Below the pieces are notes generated by a model that saw only the letters and a program-made list of their open reading frames with translations, did not search any database and was not told the DNA's origin. DNA of 64,000 nt, from positions 2,108,001-2,172,000 of the forward strand of contig OU452199.1 of NCBI GenBank assembly GCA_911728435.2, read 5' to 3'. The first letter of the stretch is position 1. Each line of letters opens with the position of its first letter. The position numbers and the translations under genes are program-made. The stretch is from Apoderus coryli. Taxonomy: Eukaryota; Arthropoda; Insecta; Coleoptera; Attelabidae. Shown here piece after piece: positions 21,514 through 33,591 of this stretch.

Positions 21514-23780
21514 ATGAAATTAATATTTCTGCACATCTTATGTATAATTCTGGTTATAGTTCAACTAGTATCATTGAGTGAATCTAGCAATATCCGTCGA
21601 CATAGAAGAGCAGTCCAAAATCAATATACTTCAAAGTATGATAAAATAGATGTTGATGCTATTTTGAAAAGTTCTAGATTATTGAGGAATTACGTGAACT
21701 GTTTGCTGGATGTCGGTCCATGTACTAATGAAGGAAAGGAACTTAAGAGTAAGACTTGATAACTTTATTTTTGTTGCTGTTTATTATATACCCATATCAG
21801 TTACCTTTACCTATGTCCCTGTAAAGCAGTGGCGTGCAATGATTTTATTTTATGAATAACGAAGAAAAAAAAAAACACTACAGAATATATTTTCGTTTAA
21901 TCAACAATTACTTGCTATTTTGGCATGTAACAAATAAATTACCTCTGGAACGGATGGCATCCCTACTTTCTACGTTAAGGACTGCATACATACAGCGTGA
22001 TTACTTCAAAATTGAAGTCAATTCTGTTGGTTGGCGTTCCATCATTATTATATCATCATCAATCGTAAAATAATCTATAAGGCAATCAGCTAGTTCACCA
22101 CTTCGTCAAGCTAACTCAACCGCTACAATATGGTAAGAAAATTTTGTAAACCTTCTGGTTTACATTCATCCCATAATCCAATGATTCTAGCCAAATCACT
22201 TGAACTCAAATTTGATGAACTGCATTTTCGTTTGTTTGGATCCTGCTGTAATCTTTTACGTTTTGCATTTCTTGCATCTCGGGCATTTTTGAATATCACA
22301 CTGGTAAACGGGTCAAATACAATGTTGAAGTCATTGAAGTATTTTTCCTGGAGTAGCCTACTCGTAGTATTCCAAATTGTTTTTACAGTTGCTTCTTTAT
22401 ATTCAGTTCCGTCAGCTTTTCTCATATTTACCGCTGTAATGTAATTGCGGATAGCTAGAGAAAATGGATTGTAGGCAGATTTTAAATTGATTCAAGAAAT
22501 GAGGATATAATAAATAAAAGAGAACGAGGCCTTAGGACTCACCTATTTTGTCCATCAAATATAGAACTTCACTTCTTATATGGTGCCGTGATCTTCTGGC
22601 CGGCCAGCCTCTTTCTTCGCTAGAAAAGTCTATCCAATTCTACACATAAATAACATACAGTACATACACTTCCAAATTACGGATGAATTAAATTGAATTA
22701 TGCAAAATTATGTTGATGATACGAATAACTATATTTTGTTTTTACGTTAGGAACAATTTCGAACGGCGATGCATGAGAGAGATTTATTAACAAAAAGTCA
22801 CCAATAGAAAACACGCGTCACTCGAATTTCTGACCAATAGCGACTCTTCTAAAGTTCATCCTAAAGGCCATCATAGACGCGCAAATTTATTACATTATTT
22901 AATGAAGAAAAATATGAAATTAGCAGTGCATTGAATTTAGATCATTATTAAGATTTGATGATTTAAACAATATATAGAAAATACCTTATAAAGAAAAACA
23001 TATAAAAATTTTACCTAATTGAGATTTGAAAACATATACAAAACAACAATAATAATAAGTGTGGACGCAACAACCGCATAACCTGTCAATATATTAGCCA
23101 AATTATGCAAACTCGTTTCAGCATTCAGTTCGTATTCTCTGGTCGCACAAAACTCGAGAAATATTTTCCATACATATTTTTTTGATTTGATTGTATTTTT
23201 TGGTATATTATTAGATATAATATCATTAATTGCATCGTTAGATGCAATACCAAATCGTCGCGACATTTTTAAACCAATTGTCAGTTTGACGTTTAAGTAA
23301 TTTTTAATAAAAAAAACAAACACCAAACTGAAAACACCACATGTAGGGTATTATCGCTGTAATCCAGAGGTGATTGGATGAAATTTGACACATGACTTAA
23401 AATTAAGTAATTTGATTGGTTACTATATTAAAGCAATCATTTTTATGGTATTTTTTGAACAGTTAGAATGTTGGCTTTTTACTAGTAAGATAATATACAG
23501 GGTGTGCCATTTGAAAAAATCAAGATTTTTATGGGTTTTTTGAACATAATATTTTTATTTTTCAATTTCAGAATATTTGCCGGACGCGATATCTACAGAA
23601 TGCTCCAGATGTACTGAACCTCAAAAGAAAATAACGGGAAAAGTGCTGTCACATCTCTTCCTAAACCATCGTGATTATTTCGATAAACTCACAACGAAAT
23701 TCGATCCGACCAAACAGTTTATACGAAAATATTTACCAGATACCGATGAAGGCGACTATGCTGATTACGATCAAGCTTAA
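21514..23780 (+). CDS. CSP: Chemosensory protein (OS-D family), two exons, basic N-terminal insert
   Basis: Exon 1 is 21514-21748 and exon 2 is 23572-23780, giving 147 residues. The signal peptide is about residues 1-24 ([20 protein letters not shown]). An unusual basic stretch, [12 protein letters not shown], precedes the conserved [20 protein letters not shown]. The cysteines are C-LLDVGP-C and C-SR-C. The end [20 protein letters not shown] is acidic. The intron is 1.8 kb, phase 1 after ELK, and holds a Crypton-like fragment on the other strand and a CAGGGTGTGCC mariner-type end just before the acceptor. An AATAAA signal at 23793-23798 follows the stop closely. The RHRR site could be cut by a furin-type protease (inference). 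Confidence 0.92.
22123..23270 (-). pseudogene. Crypton-like tyrosine recombinase N-terminal region, fragments
   Basis: Two minus-strand pieces. 23270 to about 23080 reads [36 protein letters not shown] and [12 protein letters not shown]. 22425-22123 reads [40 protein letters not shown] and [12 protein letters not shown]. The order and the phrases N-T-x-x-x-x-x-x-x-W, x-R-K-x-D-G-x-E-Y and F-K-N-A-R-D-A match the N-terminal domain of Crypton-derived proteins (ZMYM/QRICH/KCTD1-type). The catalytic Arg/His/Tyr part is not present and the second piece ends in a stop. An acceptor (ATTACAG) precedes the second piece. The middle (22540-22650) has an exon-like ORF with no clear match. Confidence 0.55.
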
Positions 23781-23799
23781 CTGGTTAAAATCAATAAAA

Positions 23800-24327
23800 T
23801 AGAAATATTCTTATAGTTTGATCATATGTTTGTTATCTAAAAAGTAATTATACACATTCCATAGAGCTATTACTCGCGACGATGATTGCAACACGAGCCG
23901 TAGGCGAGTGTCTTATACATCGTAGCAAATATTAGCCCAAAAAAATTATAATTTTGTTAAAAAAAATAACACAGGCCCCTTTTAAATAAACATAATGAAT
24001 CCCAAAAAAAAAATTCAGTTTCAATTTAGAAGGAATATAGATTCAGGTTTAGTTATACCTCCAAATTTTCAAAATTCTCTGACGATATACAGTGTTTTTG
24101 CTTTTAAAATGATGCCTATGAGCACTTAGGTGACTTTCTTGGCCTGTCAAAATTGACATTTTTATCGGAAAATTAAAAAAATCCGTTGTGTCGCCCCAAA
24201 ATATATGACCTGCGTAACGAAACAGAATTTTAATAATAATAATTATTATAGTTGTATTATTTTCATTATTTCCAATAATCTAACGTAACAAATTAACTAC
24301 TTTATTCAAAAATGAGAAAAAAAAAAT
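23800..24327. other. Spacer without a recognised gene
   Basis: AT-rich, with short simple runs. No exon or repeat end was supportable. Confidence 0.35.
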
Positions 24328-24401
24328 ATAGCCAGAGGTGGGATTCGAACCCATAACCGCAGAATACGTATGAGAAGCGCACGCTCTATCAATGACGCTA
24401 A
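24328..24401 (-). other. tRNA-like pol III sequence (decayed tRNA or SINE head)
   Basis: The minus strand has an A-box-like TAGCGTCATTGATAGAGC and a perfect B box in TGGGTTCGAATCCCA, followed by a T run at 24327-24315. The acceptor arm cannot pair and the D arm is poor, so it is not a working tRNA. It may be the head of a tRNA-derived SINE or an old tRNA pseudogene. Confidence 0.35.
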
Positions 24402-24412
24402 AAACCCTTTGT

Positions 24413-26610
24413 CAAATTCTTCTTCTTCTTATGAGGCCGTCTCCCTACGAAGGTTGGCGATCCAACTGGCTATGATGGTGCGCGAAACTGCACCCGTGAA
24501 TATTTCGATAGATGTTCGACCAAGCCATCTTCTCAGATCCTTGAGCCACGAATTCTGTCGTCCTCCCACAGATCTTTCCCTCAATAACACGGCGGAGGAT
24601 TTCATATCGCTCTCCTCTCATGACGTGACCTATGTATTGCAATTTTCTTTCTTTTATCGTTGTTAGTGGTTCTTTATCTTTCTTCATCCGTCTGAGTATC
24701 TCTTGTTTGGTTATTCGGTATATCCAGGGTATGCGCAGAATACGTCGAATGCGTTGATCCGACGCTCCAGTGCCTCATTCAAGGTCCAGCTTTCACATGC
24801 AGCAGCTGCAGACTCAAGTCACGGCAAGCGAAGAAACTCCTCATCGATGTAAATGAGCGTCTGGCTTGTTCGATCCTTGCATGAATTTCGATTTTAGGGT
24901 CATTTGTTTCGTTGACGAGCGCGCCAAGATGTTTTAGAGTCGAGACTTGTTGTACAAATACGTTGTTAATTCTGAGGGTTGCTAGTTTTGGTGTCTTGAA
25001 GAATACAACTCATACTCCCCTCCGGAACTCCACCTCTTCAGATCTTTTTTGAATGACTCTAATCTATGAATTGCCCAGCTGTCCCACACTTTTCATAAAG
25101 TTGATAATTTCTCTGGGGACTAAATTCCTTGCCTCGTCGAGTGTTAGGGTCACCCCTCCAAGGTGTTTTAGCCTTTTCCAGAAAAGTGCCATGCATTCAC
25201 AGAGCACGTGTTCTGTTGTCTCTGTTGCGTCTTCGCAAAACCGACAAGTGTCGTCCTCGGTTAGGCCCATCTTTTTGAGATGGTACTTCACTGGGTAATG
25301 TCCCGTAAAAAGGCCTGTAATTCGCCTTAGGTCGCTTCTCTCCAGTTGGATAAGCTTCCCTGCATTGGCCTCTGAAGGTTTGATAAACCTTTTTGATTGT
25401 CGTAGGCCTGGAGTGTTTCTCCAGTAGGACTTAAGTTGTTCCTTTTCCCATCTCCGAAGTTCTTCCATCATATGGCTTTTTGGAAGGTCAAAGACGGGTT
25501 CCGGGCCGCAGAACGGAGCGTTTGCGCACTCTTTGGCAAGTTGGGCCGCCGCTTCGTTCCCCTCTATGCCTTCATGTCCTGGCACCCATGTCAGAGTAAT
25601 CTTTTTCCCCTGAGCTGCCAGTTGCTTTAGGGTCTGTTTGCATTCCCATGCTAGCTTTGACGTGAAGGTGTAAGACCTCAGTGCTTTTAACGCAGCTTGA
25701 CTGTCTGACATAATATTGATCTGCCGTTCCGGGATGCCTCTCTGCAGGCATTCTTGAGCACAACGATTAATAGCGTTGATTTCTGCTTGGAATATAGTGG
25801 GACTTTTCCCGAGAGATTCAGAGGCCCGTACACTCCCATGCCTGTGTTCCCTTCTATTCCTTTTGAACCGTCCGTATACCAGACAGATATGTTTTCTGGG
25901 AATCGTAGTTCCCCATTTAGCCATTTTTGACGGTCTGCAATGACCACTTCAAATGGGATTCTGATTCCATTATAGTTGGGCGCTGATAATGCGCAGGTCT
26001 CCCTCGTCAACACCAATGAACTTGAGGATCTCAGCAAGCCTCTTGTGCGAAACGCAGTCAAATGCCTTACGGTTCATGTCTCAGCATCGCTGCGTGAGAA
26101 CGTTGAGTACGAAGAGAATCTCGCGTGTACCCATTCCGTTCCTAAATCCGAATTGCGTGTCACTAATCTGCCTCTCGCATCTGGCATATATACGTGTGTG
26201 GATGATACGGAGGAATACCTTGAGAACATGGGACATCAAACTATAATCATGCGGTAGTCATCGCACTTGGAAGCAATTTGGTTTTTTGGGTATGATGATG
26301 AACGTCGATTTTAGCCAGTCCATTGGTATTCCTCCAGTCTGATATATAGAGTTGAAAAGAGAGGTGAGGAGGGCCAGGCCTTCACCATCTGCATCAGCAA
26401 TAAGTTTGAGCGTTTTCGCGTGTATCTGGTCAGCTTCCACGGCCTTGTCGTTTTTCTGAAGCCTGATAGCGCGTATTAGTACCACTTTCGTGATTTCAGG
26501 GCTAGACTCATTAACAGCGTCACCTTTAGGAGGTTTTTGGGTCGAATGTCGTTGAAGAGGACCTTCCTATATTCCTCCCATCGTTTTTTCTTTTCTTCAG
26601 CGCCCACCAA
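24413..26610 (-). mobile_element. RTE-like LINE, interrupted by an I-like LINE
   Basis: The 5' half (26610-25981) reads KKRWEEYRKVLFND, HAKTLKLIADADGEGL, GGIPMDWLKSTFI, FGFRNGMGTREILFVLN-type RT, and [11 protein letters not shown]. The 3' half (25020-24413) reads TLRINNVFVQQVSTLKHLGA, RRMKKDKEPLTTIKERKLQY and IGHVMRGERYEIL, with a (GAA)n tail. The YADD region is missing at the break, where an I-like LINE sits (25040-25980). The frame is broken in many places. TCAAATT occurs at both ends (24412, 26613) and may be a target duplication. Confidence 0.75.
25040..25980 (-). mobile_element. I/R1-type LINE 3' part with RNase H domain
   Basis: The minus strand reads SVWYTDGSKGIEGNTGMGVY (first Asp), FQAEINAINRCAQECL (Glu), INIMSDSQAALKALRSYTF (third Asp) and WVPGHEGIEGNEAAAQLAK (the last Asp of the consensus is Ala). 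Then come the CRFCEDATETTEHVLCECMA knuckle and the end FMKSVGQLGNS. One frameshift lies near 25815 between the first Asp and Glu motifs. There is no RT core. It is inserted in, or joined by deletion to, the RTE-like LINE. It is very similar to 4448-5245. Confidence 0.88.
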
Positions 26611-27439
26611 AATTCAAATTTTATTAAGTTTTTTTAAATGTATCAAATGACTTTATTTATTTATTCCAACTACCTATCTGGTAAAATTTTAAACGCAATT
26701 GTCTCGAGAGTTCTGGGTGCAAATATCAAAAGTTGCTTATCGCTGTAAAGTAGATAAAAATGCCTACTCCTATATGAAAATTTGGCGGTTGCGATTTCAA
26801 CCAAAACCTAGAGTGTTCATGCTAGGACTCCCCTAAACTCATACACCAAAATTTAGCTCAATTGCTTAAAGCGTTTAGGAAGGAAGAAGACATACAGACA
26901 CACACACACACACAGACAGACAGATTTGCATCTAGAAATGGTCCTAACCGTCTCAAGGAACTTCAAAATGGTTATCTTTGACAGACAGACATGCAAAATA
27001 AAAGAAATTTGAAGATCAAGGTTCAAGAATACTAAATAAGACAAAATGGTTATATCCGTCTTTATTTCCAATTTTAAATAGCGCGTTCACAATACCTTCC
27101 TTGTGCGGGAAAGTAAAAATATCCTTAATGTCAAAACAAAGTTTTTTATATTTTCGAAAATATGCCTATTCGGATTTTAAATTTTATTAAGAAATGTTTC
27201 AGTAATTTAAAATTAGATATATTTTCAAAATGTTTAAATTACAAATTGGCAATTTTTTGAAATTTTGACAAGCCAGGAAAGGCATTTGGCATCATTTTTA
27301 AACTTTAATTAAATGCTAAGGAAAAATATTTCCCATATAATGCGCACTTTCTATGTAACACTGTAGATGCCTGTGGGACACCGATGTAAATATATTTTAT
27401 ATAATACGTTGACTTGAGGCGCTTGATCAAGTCTCAGAT
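26611..27439. other. Spacer with a CA/CAGA microsatellite
   Basis: (CA)n followed by (CAGA)n lies at about 26888-26922. No gene was seen in the rest. Confidence 0.6.
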
Positions 27440-29340
27440 AACGACTGATTTTAGCACATATCTGTCAACTATCGAGAGAGATTTGCAACGCGATCCGGCT
27501 GGATTTTGATCTTATATAAATAACAAACGTGGTAATTCCAGAATTGCGGGTGTAATCAGGGATGACACTTCAGAGTATGATGATCCGCGGCAAATTGTTA
27601 ACGCTTTTGCTAATTACTTTCAGAGTGTTTATGTGGAATCAAACCCTCAACATACTGAGACTTTGCCGGATGCCATTGGCAGTAATTGTGACCCGGGGTG
27701 TATTCATCGAGTGACGGCTGAGGACATTATCAATGCAAGTAAAAAACTGAAGCCTAAACCTACAGTGTGCCCAGTTTTGTTGTAAAGGACTGTATTTATC
27801 CTTTATATAATCCCTTGTGTCATATTTCTAATTTAATTCTACGAACTAGCACATTTCCGGACTTGTGGAAAACTGCAAGAGTAATTCCAATTCTGAAGAA
27901 GGGAGACCCTAGTATCATTACTAATTATAGACCTATTTTAATTTTGTGTGATTTTTCTAAATTGTTTGAAATAGTGTTAAAAATTCTATTACAACTAAAC
28001 AACATGGCTTTTTCTCAGGCAGATCATGCGCGACAAATTGGCTTGCTTTTCACAGCATATTTGTGAAGTCCTGGACACGCGTGGTCAAATTGATGTAGTG
28101 TATACGGATTTCAGAAAAGCCTGTGATCAGATCGACCACTATGTTCTATTGAGAAAGCTTGAAAATTTTGGTTTTTCGTCGGGGTTGGTCGGCCTACTTA
28201 AATCTTATCTATTGGACCGTCGCCAGTTTGTGAAATATGAAGGGTATGAGTCATTCAAGTTTGTACCTACATCAGGCGTACCACAGGGATCCAACTTAGG
28301 TCCATTGCTGTTTATTATTTTTATTAACGACATTTTCGATTGTGTGTTATGCAATGGGCTACTGTTTGCCGACGACTTAAAACTTTTTCATGAAATTCGT
28401 AGCCATGACGACTGTCTGTATCTTCAAAGATGCTTGCATTTTCTTGCAGACTAGTGTGATAGAAACAAGTTGCATCTGAATATAGACAAGTGTAATGTGG
28501 TGACCTATACGAGAAAAGACAATAGCATTACTTTTAATTATTACATTGACGGTTCTGTCTTGAATGGAGAGACTGTTCTCAGGGACTTGGGTGTTTATTT
28601 TGATGAGCGTTTCTCCTTTGTGGCTCATGTGGAGCACGTCTCGCGACATTGCACTAAGCTGCTTGGTTTTTTCCCAAGAAATTGTAAATATTTTAATAAC
28701 ACCAAAACTTTTAAAATATTATTTAGTGCTTTTATAAGATCCAGACTGGAATATTGCCAGATTGTATGGCACCCTATCTATGATAGACATGCTGAGACTC
28801 TAAACGCGGTGCATCGAAGATTTCTGAAATATTTGATATTTAGGGATTATGGTGTTTATCCGCAGAGGGGAGCCGAGTATCAGATTTTACTATACGAGTG
28901 CGGGGAGGCCAACAGACTGTCAGTATTTATTGTCTAAACTGAATTTTCCAATACCACGACAGGCTGGCAGGCTTAGGTTCACATTTTACGAGGACCCTTG
29001 TCGTACCAACATAATGTGTACACTATATTTGTGACGGTTTTAACAGAGTCGCACTTGCTTGATATCAACCACAGCACGCTCGCGAATATTGTTGCCACAA
29101 TGTCGGGCTTGTTTTGGTGAATTAGAGTAGATACCTACTTATTTGTAGTTTCTGTTATTATTTTGAATTATGTTTTGATGGTTTATTCTGTTCTCTTATT
29201 TTAATTTTCATTCATTCATTTTTTGTATGAAAAGATATTTTTTTTTGTTCTTTATATGGACACGGATATAATGTGATTATGTTTCCTGTAATTGGGGTTG
29301 TACCCTGTTGTAAATAAAGAACTATTTATTTATTTATTTA
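27440..29340 (+). mobile_element. LINE ORF2 without endonuclease (Jockey/CR1-like), decayed
   Basis: Plus-strand order: STYLSTIERDLQRDPAGF, RQIVNAFANYFQSVYV, HRVTAEDIINASKKLKPK, SNLILRTSTFPDLWKTARVI, NYRPILILCDFSKLFE, VYTDFRKACDQIDHYVLL, SGVPQGSNLGPLLFIIFIND and LLFADDLKLF (the catalytic FADD is intact). Then KCNVVTYTRKDN, LRDLGVYFDERFSF and RSRLEYCQIVWHP follow. Frames break near 27780, 28030 and 28455 (stop). The 3' end is at an AATAAA and a TTTA-repeat tail at 29315-29340. Confidence 0.88.
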
Positions 29341-30578
29341 TATAAATTTTAATTTCTTTGAAAACGAACTTTAAGCAAGATGTTTTCGTGTTGGTGAGTT
29401 GTTTAGAGTTAGAAGTTTTCTGTACACAGATGTTTTCTCAACTGGACTGATGATGGCTTTTAACAAACCCGAAACTAGTTTCCATTTTCATAATTGAATT
29501 AAATATTGTGTTGAAGTTTTTGTTTTGTTTTTGCTTTCTTTTATTTCCTTATTAAAACCTACCTCAATAATATTGGTAGGTATGGTGTATGAATTTTAAT
29601 AACAATAAAATTAATAAAACTATATTTTTTAATATTACCTACCTCTTTCACTTAGCCGACTAAGCCAGAGAGCACGACCTCGTAATAAGCAGTTAGTTAT
29701 TATCTACCTATTATTAATACCACTCTACCTCAAGACCTACTAAGATTATTTTTAAATTAATTACAATAATAAAGCCACAGCAAACTTCTTATTGTGTTTC
29801 TTCTAGCATTCTTTCGTTTATAAATTCATAATAGCAACAATAACAGAACAAATCGTATACTTAGTTGTTTTAATGTATTTTTGCAAAAATAACTAAAACT
29901 ATTTGGTTCTAAGCGATTGAACTAAATTTACGCTGTTTAATAGTGGTGAAAGTGTTGTGTATGTAGTGAAATTTTAAAAATATATTTGGCGTAAGTAGCA
30001 TCGCATTAATTTTTTTTAATATTCATAATACATCGTAAAATTCAACGGTATATTTTAAAAATAATTAGTTCATAGAAATATTGTATAAATTTTTGCTAAA
30101 TCTCATTTTAATTGTGTTTCATTTACTAAACTCAATTCATATAGCGTAATTTAAGGGAATTCAAATGATATGAGTATAGTAAAAGGAAAAGAACTCAGTT
30201 AAAAATTAATACATTAGTCTCATATTCTTCTACTTTAAATATTTGCATAAACATTTTTATTGTGTCCTTTAAGTAGTGCTATCAAGTTGTGAAACTGGTT
30301 TTCATTATGCATATATGTATAGTCTAGACCTCATAGTAAATGATTTTTTAATCTACAGAGTGTACCATATTCGAAGAAGTACTGAGGATGTTATGAATAT
30401 AACGATGAGCGACGTTTTTTATCAGTTGTTTAGTTTTCGAGTTTTGAAGAAACTTCGACTTGTCATTTTATTTGATTCTGTAGAAAAAACTCGTTTGCAT
30501 AGTGATTATATAGCGAATCCTCCTCATAGCTATTCTATTTCTATTTCACAAATCGTTAGAAAATAGTAAGCCAGCACT
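29341..30578. other. Non-coding spacer
   Basis: 29430-29500 (ACTGATGATGG, CCCGAAACTAGT) resembles the 3' untranslated end of an insect LINE, and a similar tract occurs reversed near 33065-33105. 30350-30420 resembles a mariner-type end (CAGAGTGTACC). No host exon was seen. Confidence 0.35.
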
Positions 30579-31523
30579 ATGTATTTTTCTAGATCTGCAA
30601 AAGCATTTGATTCAGTCAGTTACCAAAAATTGCTTGGTTGTCTGGAAGTCAGTGGGTTTAGGGGGGTTCCACTGGATCTCTTCAGAAGTTACTTGACAGG
30701 CAGGAAACAGTGCGTGGAGGTGGATGGACTTAGGAGCGATGATTTTGTTATGGAGTGTGGTGTACCACAAGAGACGGTGTTAGGTCCTGTACTCTTTAAT
30801 CTCTACGTCAACGACTTATTAAAATTGCCTGTGCATGGATCCATTATTAGCTATGCTGATGATACTGCTATATATTACGAAAACGCCTCTTGGTGTGCTT
30901 TGAAGGATGAGGTTGAGCAGGATTTGGTTCTGTTGAAGGATTGGTTTAATTCTAGATTACTCACAATCAATTTTGAAAAAACACACTATTTGCCCTTCTC
31001 ATGCAATAGGCTGGGTTTGCCTGCCTTCGATAGAATTTGTGTCCGGACACCTTACAATGAACTGGTTTTGCACCCGGTCAGTTCAGTCAAGTACCTTGCC
31101 ATTTTCTTTGATCCTGATCTTCGCACTCATATAGACAAGGTTACTCAAACTATAAGATCCCTATTCCATAGATTTAAACGCTCCAAAACTGTACTAACAG
31201 TACAATATTTTTTTTTCTTTTTTTCTTTATATACTCAAGTCATTTCAGTCTTAGCCTTTTTCGTTGTGTAGTATGTGGTGAATTTTTTTTTTGTTGTGTT
31301 TTTTATTAAGCCAGATGTGCTGGTACTGCGTCCTGGTAGATATGTTAAGCTCACGGACAATCTTTATAAAGATTTTGTGAGTTAGACATGTTTATTTTGC
31401 TGATTAATTTAACATTGTTATTGTACCTAGTAAATTTTGTTGTTAACCGTTTTGAGGGCTTTACTGTAATATTGTTATAATTGTTTTACTTTGGCAAAAT
31501 AAACGTTATTATTATTATTATTC
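30579..31523 (+). mobile_element. 5'-truncated LINE RT fragment
   Basis: It starts inside the RT palm (AKAFDSVSYQKLLGCLEVSG) and continues with VMECGVPQETVLGPVLFNLY, SIISYADDTAIYYE (catalytic YADD intact), LKDWFNSRLLTINFEKT and HPVSSVKYLAIFFDPDLRTH. The usual PQGS is PQET. The frame stays open to 31271. The 3' end is at an (ATT)n tail at 31507-31523. Confidence 0.85.
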
Positions 31524-31689
31524 GACCCTATTAGCCTCCGTTTAAAACACGGGGGACACCCAGTGGCGGCCTGTGAGTCCTGAGTGTTGTGAGGCAATAC
31601 AAAGAATTATAATAATTAATTAAAAGTGGCAACTCGCCGTGCATAAGGACGAGAGGCAGTGCCTCGCACTTTGAATGATTTAATTGGGA

Positions 31690-32968
31690 ATGTCCGCCGT
31701 TAGCTTCAATGAACGCAGCAATTCTTCGACGGATTGACTGTCTAACGCGCAGGAAAAATCTCGGAGTGTTCCGAAAACCGTCGCAAGATACAAAATCTTC
31801 TTCTTCTTGCGGTGCCTTGCCTGCTTTTTTTTTTTCTCAGGCGTGGGCTATCTTCGTGACAATCTGGTTGAAGCGCTCTCTATCTTTAGCTGCTTGGAAT
31901 AATTGTTCTACTCCCAGTCCGGTCCAATTCCTGATGTTTCGCAGCCATGATAGTTTTTTGCGGCCTATCCATCTTCTGCCCTCAACTTTTCCCTGGATGA
32001 TCAGGCGAGGAATGTGGTACTTGGGTCCTCATGTTATATGTCCAAAGTAGCTAACCTTTCTTGTTTTTCTGGTGTCCAGGAGTTCTCGATCTTTATCCAG
32101 CTGTCTGAGTACTTCTTCATTGCTAGTATGCGTCGTCCAAGAGATTTTGAGGATTCTCCGATAGCACCACATCTCGAATGCCTCTATTTTATTCATGGTG
32201 TCAATTTTAAGGGTCCATGTCTCACAGCCGTACAGAAAAATGCTCCATATGTAACATCGGAGTGTTCTAAGCCGCGTTTGAATTGAGAGATTTCTATTAG
32301 TAAGGGTGGGTTTCCATTTACTAAACATCCCACGTGCCATTTCAATCCTCGCTTTAATCTCTTCTTCGCAAGATACAAAATGTGCCCTCTTAATTGGTCA
32401 ACATTTTCACCAGGAGTAGCGTAGGCCAAGGGTGTGGACTTCCTCGACAGATCCAACGATCTTGGTATTCGTCGTCCAAGTATTGACGAGCAACCAAACT
32501 AAAGTGGGCCGGAGCTCCATCATGCATAAAGTACATGTTTTTTCATACTTGAAGCGGTACACATCTTCCAGCAGTTCTTTTAGAAATTGGCGATAATCTG
32601 TTCGGTAAAAAACGTGAGTCTATCAAATGATTTCCGACGAAGCCAGCCAAAACATTCACGGAAAATTGTTGCTGATAATGTCCTTCTGCAGTTTCATGTG
32701 GATTTTCATCAGCCCATATGTGGTTATTGTGAAAATTGAAAATACCACCTCTCGAGAAAGATGTTTCATTGGTAAACAGAACTTCGGCTCGAAACTGAGG
32801 ATTTTGGGCTATTTTGTCTTGCATCCATTTTGTCCTGCTTTTATAAATTTCAAACCTGGCAACCCTACTTTCAGTAGGTATCAGTAAAATCGTTAATATC
32901 AGTAAGTTTCGAAACATATCCACTGTAACGGTATAAACCGTGTCCAAAAGGGATTTAGCAGTGTTCAA
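31690..32968 (-). pseudogene. Tc1/mariner transposase pseudogene, interrupted by an RTE insertion
   Basis: On the minus strand from 32968 down: KSRTKWMQDKIAQNPQFRAE, VLFTNETSFSRGGIFNFHNN (first catalytic Asp is Asn), IWADENPHETAEGHYQQQFS and LAGFVGNHLIDSRFLPNRL. After a frameshift come HDGAPAHFSLVARQYLDDEY and QDRWICRGSPHPWP. Beyond the RTE insertion, 31796-31690 reads RRRIAAFIEANGGHSQ, the C-terminus. It resembles the DD41D transposase at 15851 in all motifs. It is dead. Confidence 0.8.
31797..32365 (-). mobile_element. RTE-like LINE 3' end with a 16-bp target-site duplication
   Basis: The minus strand reads TLTNRNLSIQTRLRTLRCYI, FLYGCETWTLKIDTMNKIEA, FEMWCYRRILKISWTTHTSN and TRKTRKVSYFGHIT, the classic RTE C-terminus. 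The far end is a (GAA)n tail at 31797-31806. TCGCAAGATACAAAAT is present at both 31781-31796 and 32366-32381. It splits a transposase pseudogene, so it is younger. Confidence 0.9.
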
Positions 32969-33591
32969 AGAAAAATAGAAAGAACCATATTAACAGAAAA
33001 ATAGTATATGATGAAATAAAAGTCTAATCTCCACAAAATAAATTTAATAGAAATCTTAACTATATCCAAACATGTTTCGGAACTTCATACTAGTTCCATC
33101 ATCAGTGGTAATAATAAGAGAAACTTAAAATATTGTTCCAGAAAATTTCCATTGAGGTAACTCTATGGAAAATGTTTTTGTTGTTTTTATGATTTAAAAA
33201 TTAACATTGTTATACTATCCTATCTTTCTTTCTTTTTATATATCATGATGTTTTTCAATTTTATATGTAAGCGTCCAACCACTTTAATAGAAATCAGAAA
33301 AAAAAATTCTAATTGCTAATATTGAAGGGATTCAATTTGTTTGAAATGAAAACAACGACGGACAAGGCCGGGAAATGCTACTTTCTCAAAGAAAAAGCGT
33401 CCGTGAAGTGGGACGGTTGCCAGAAAAACCTTTTTTATTTGAGAACAATTATAACTATTCATATCATAATGTTCCTATATTTTAGGGTGGAGCGACAAGC
33501 AACAATCAGAATGTAATGATCCCAATAGAAAAAACTTGGTCATAAAAAATTCAAAACAACAATCGTTTACTTGAATAATAATTATTATTAC
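32969..33591. other. Upstream region of the long-tailed CSP gene
   Basis: 33060-33110 (AACATGTTTCGGAAC, CCATCATCAGTGG) looks like a LINE 3' end in reverse. The 5' UTR and promoter of the CSP gene should lie in 33480-33590, but no clear TATA/Inr pair was found. Confidence 0.35.

Noticed and set aside
26000..26257. Two overlapping plus-strand ORFs
   Set aside because: They are antisense shadows of the RTE-like RT on the minus strand.
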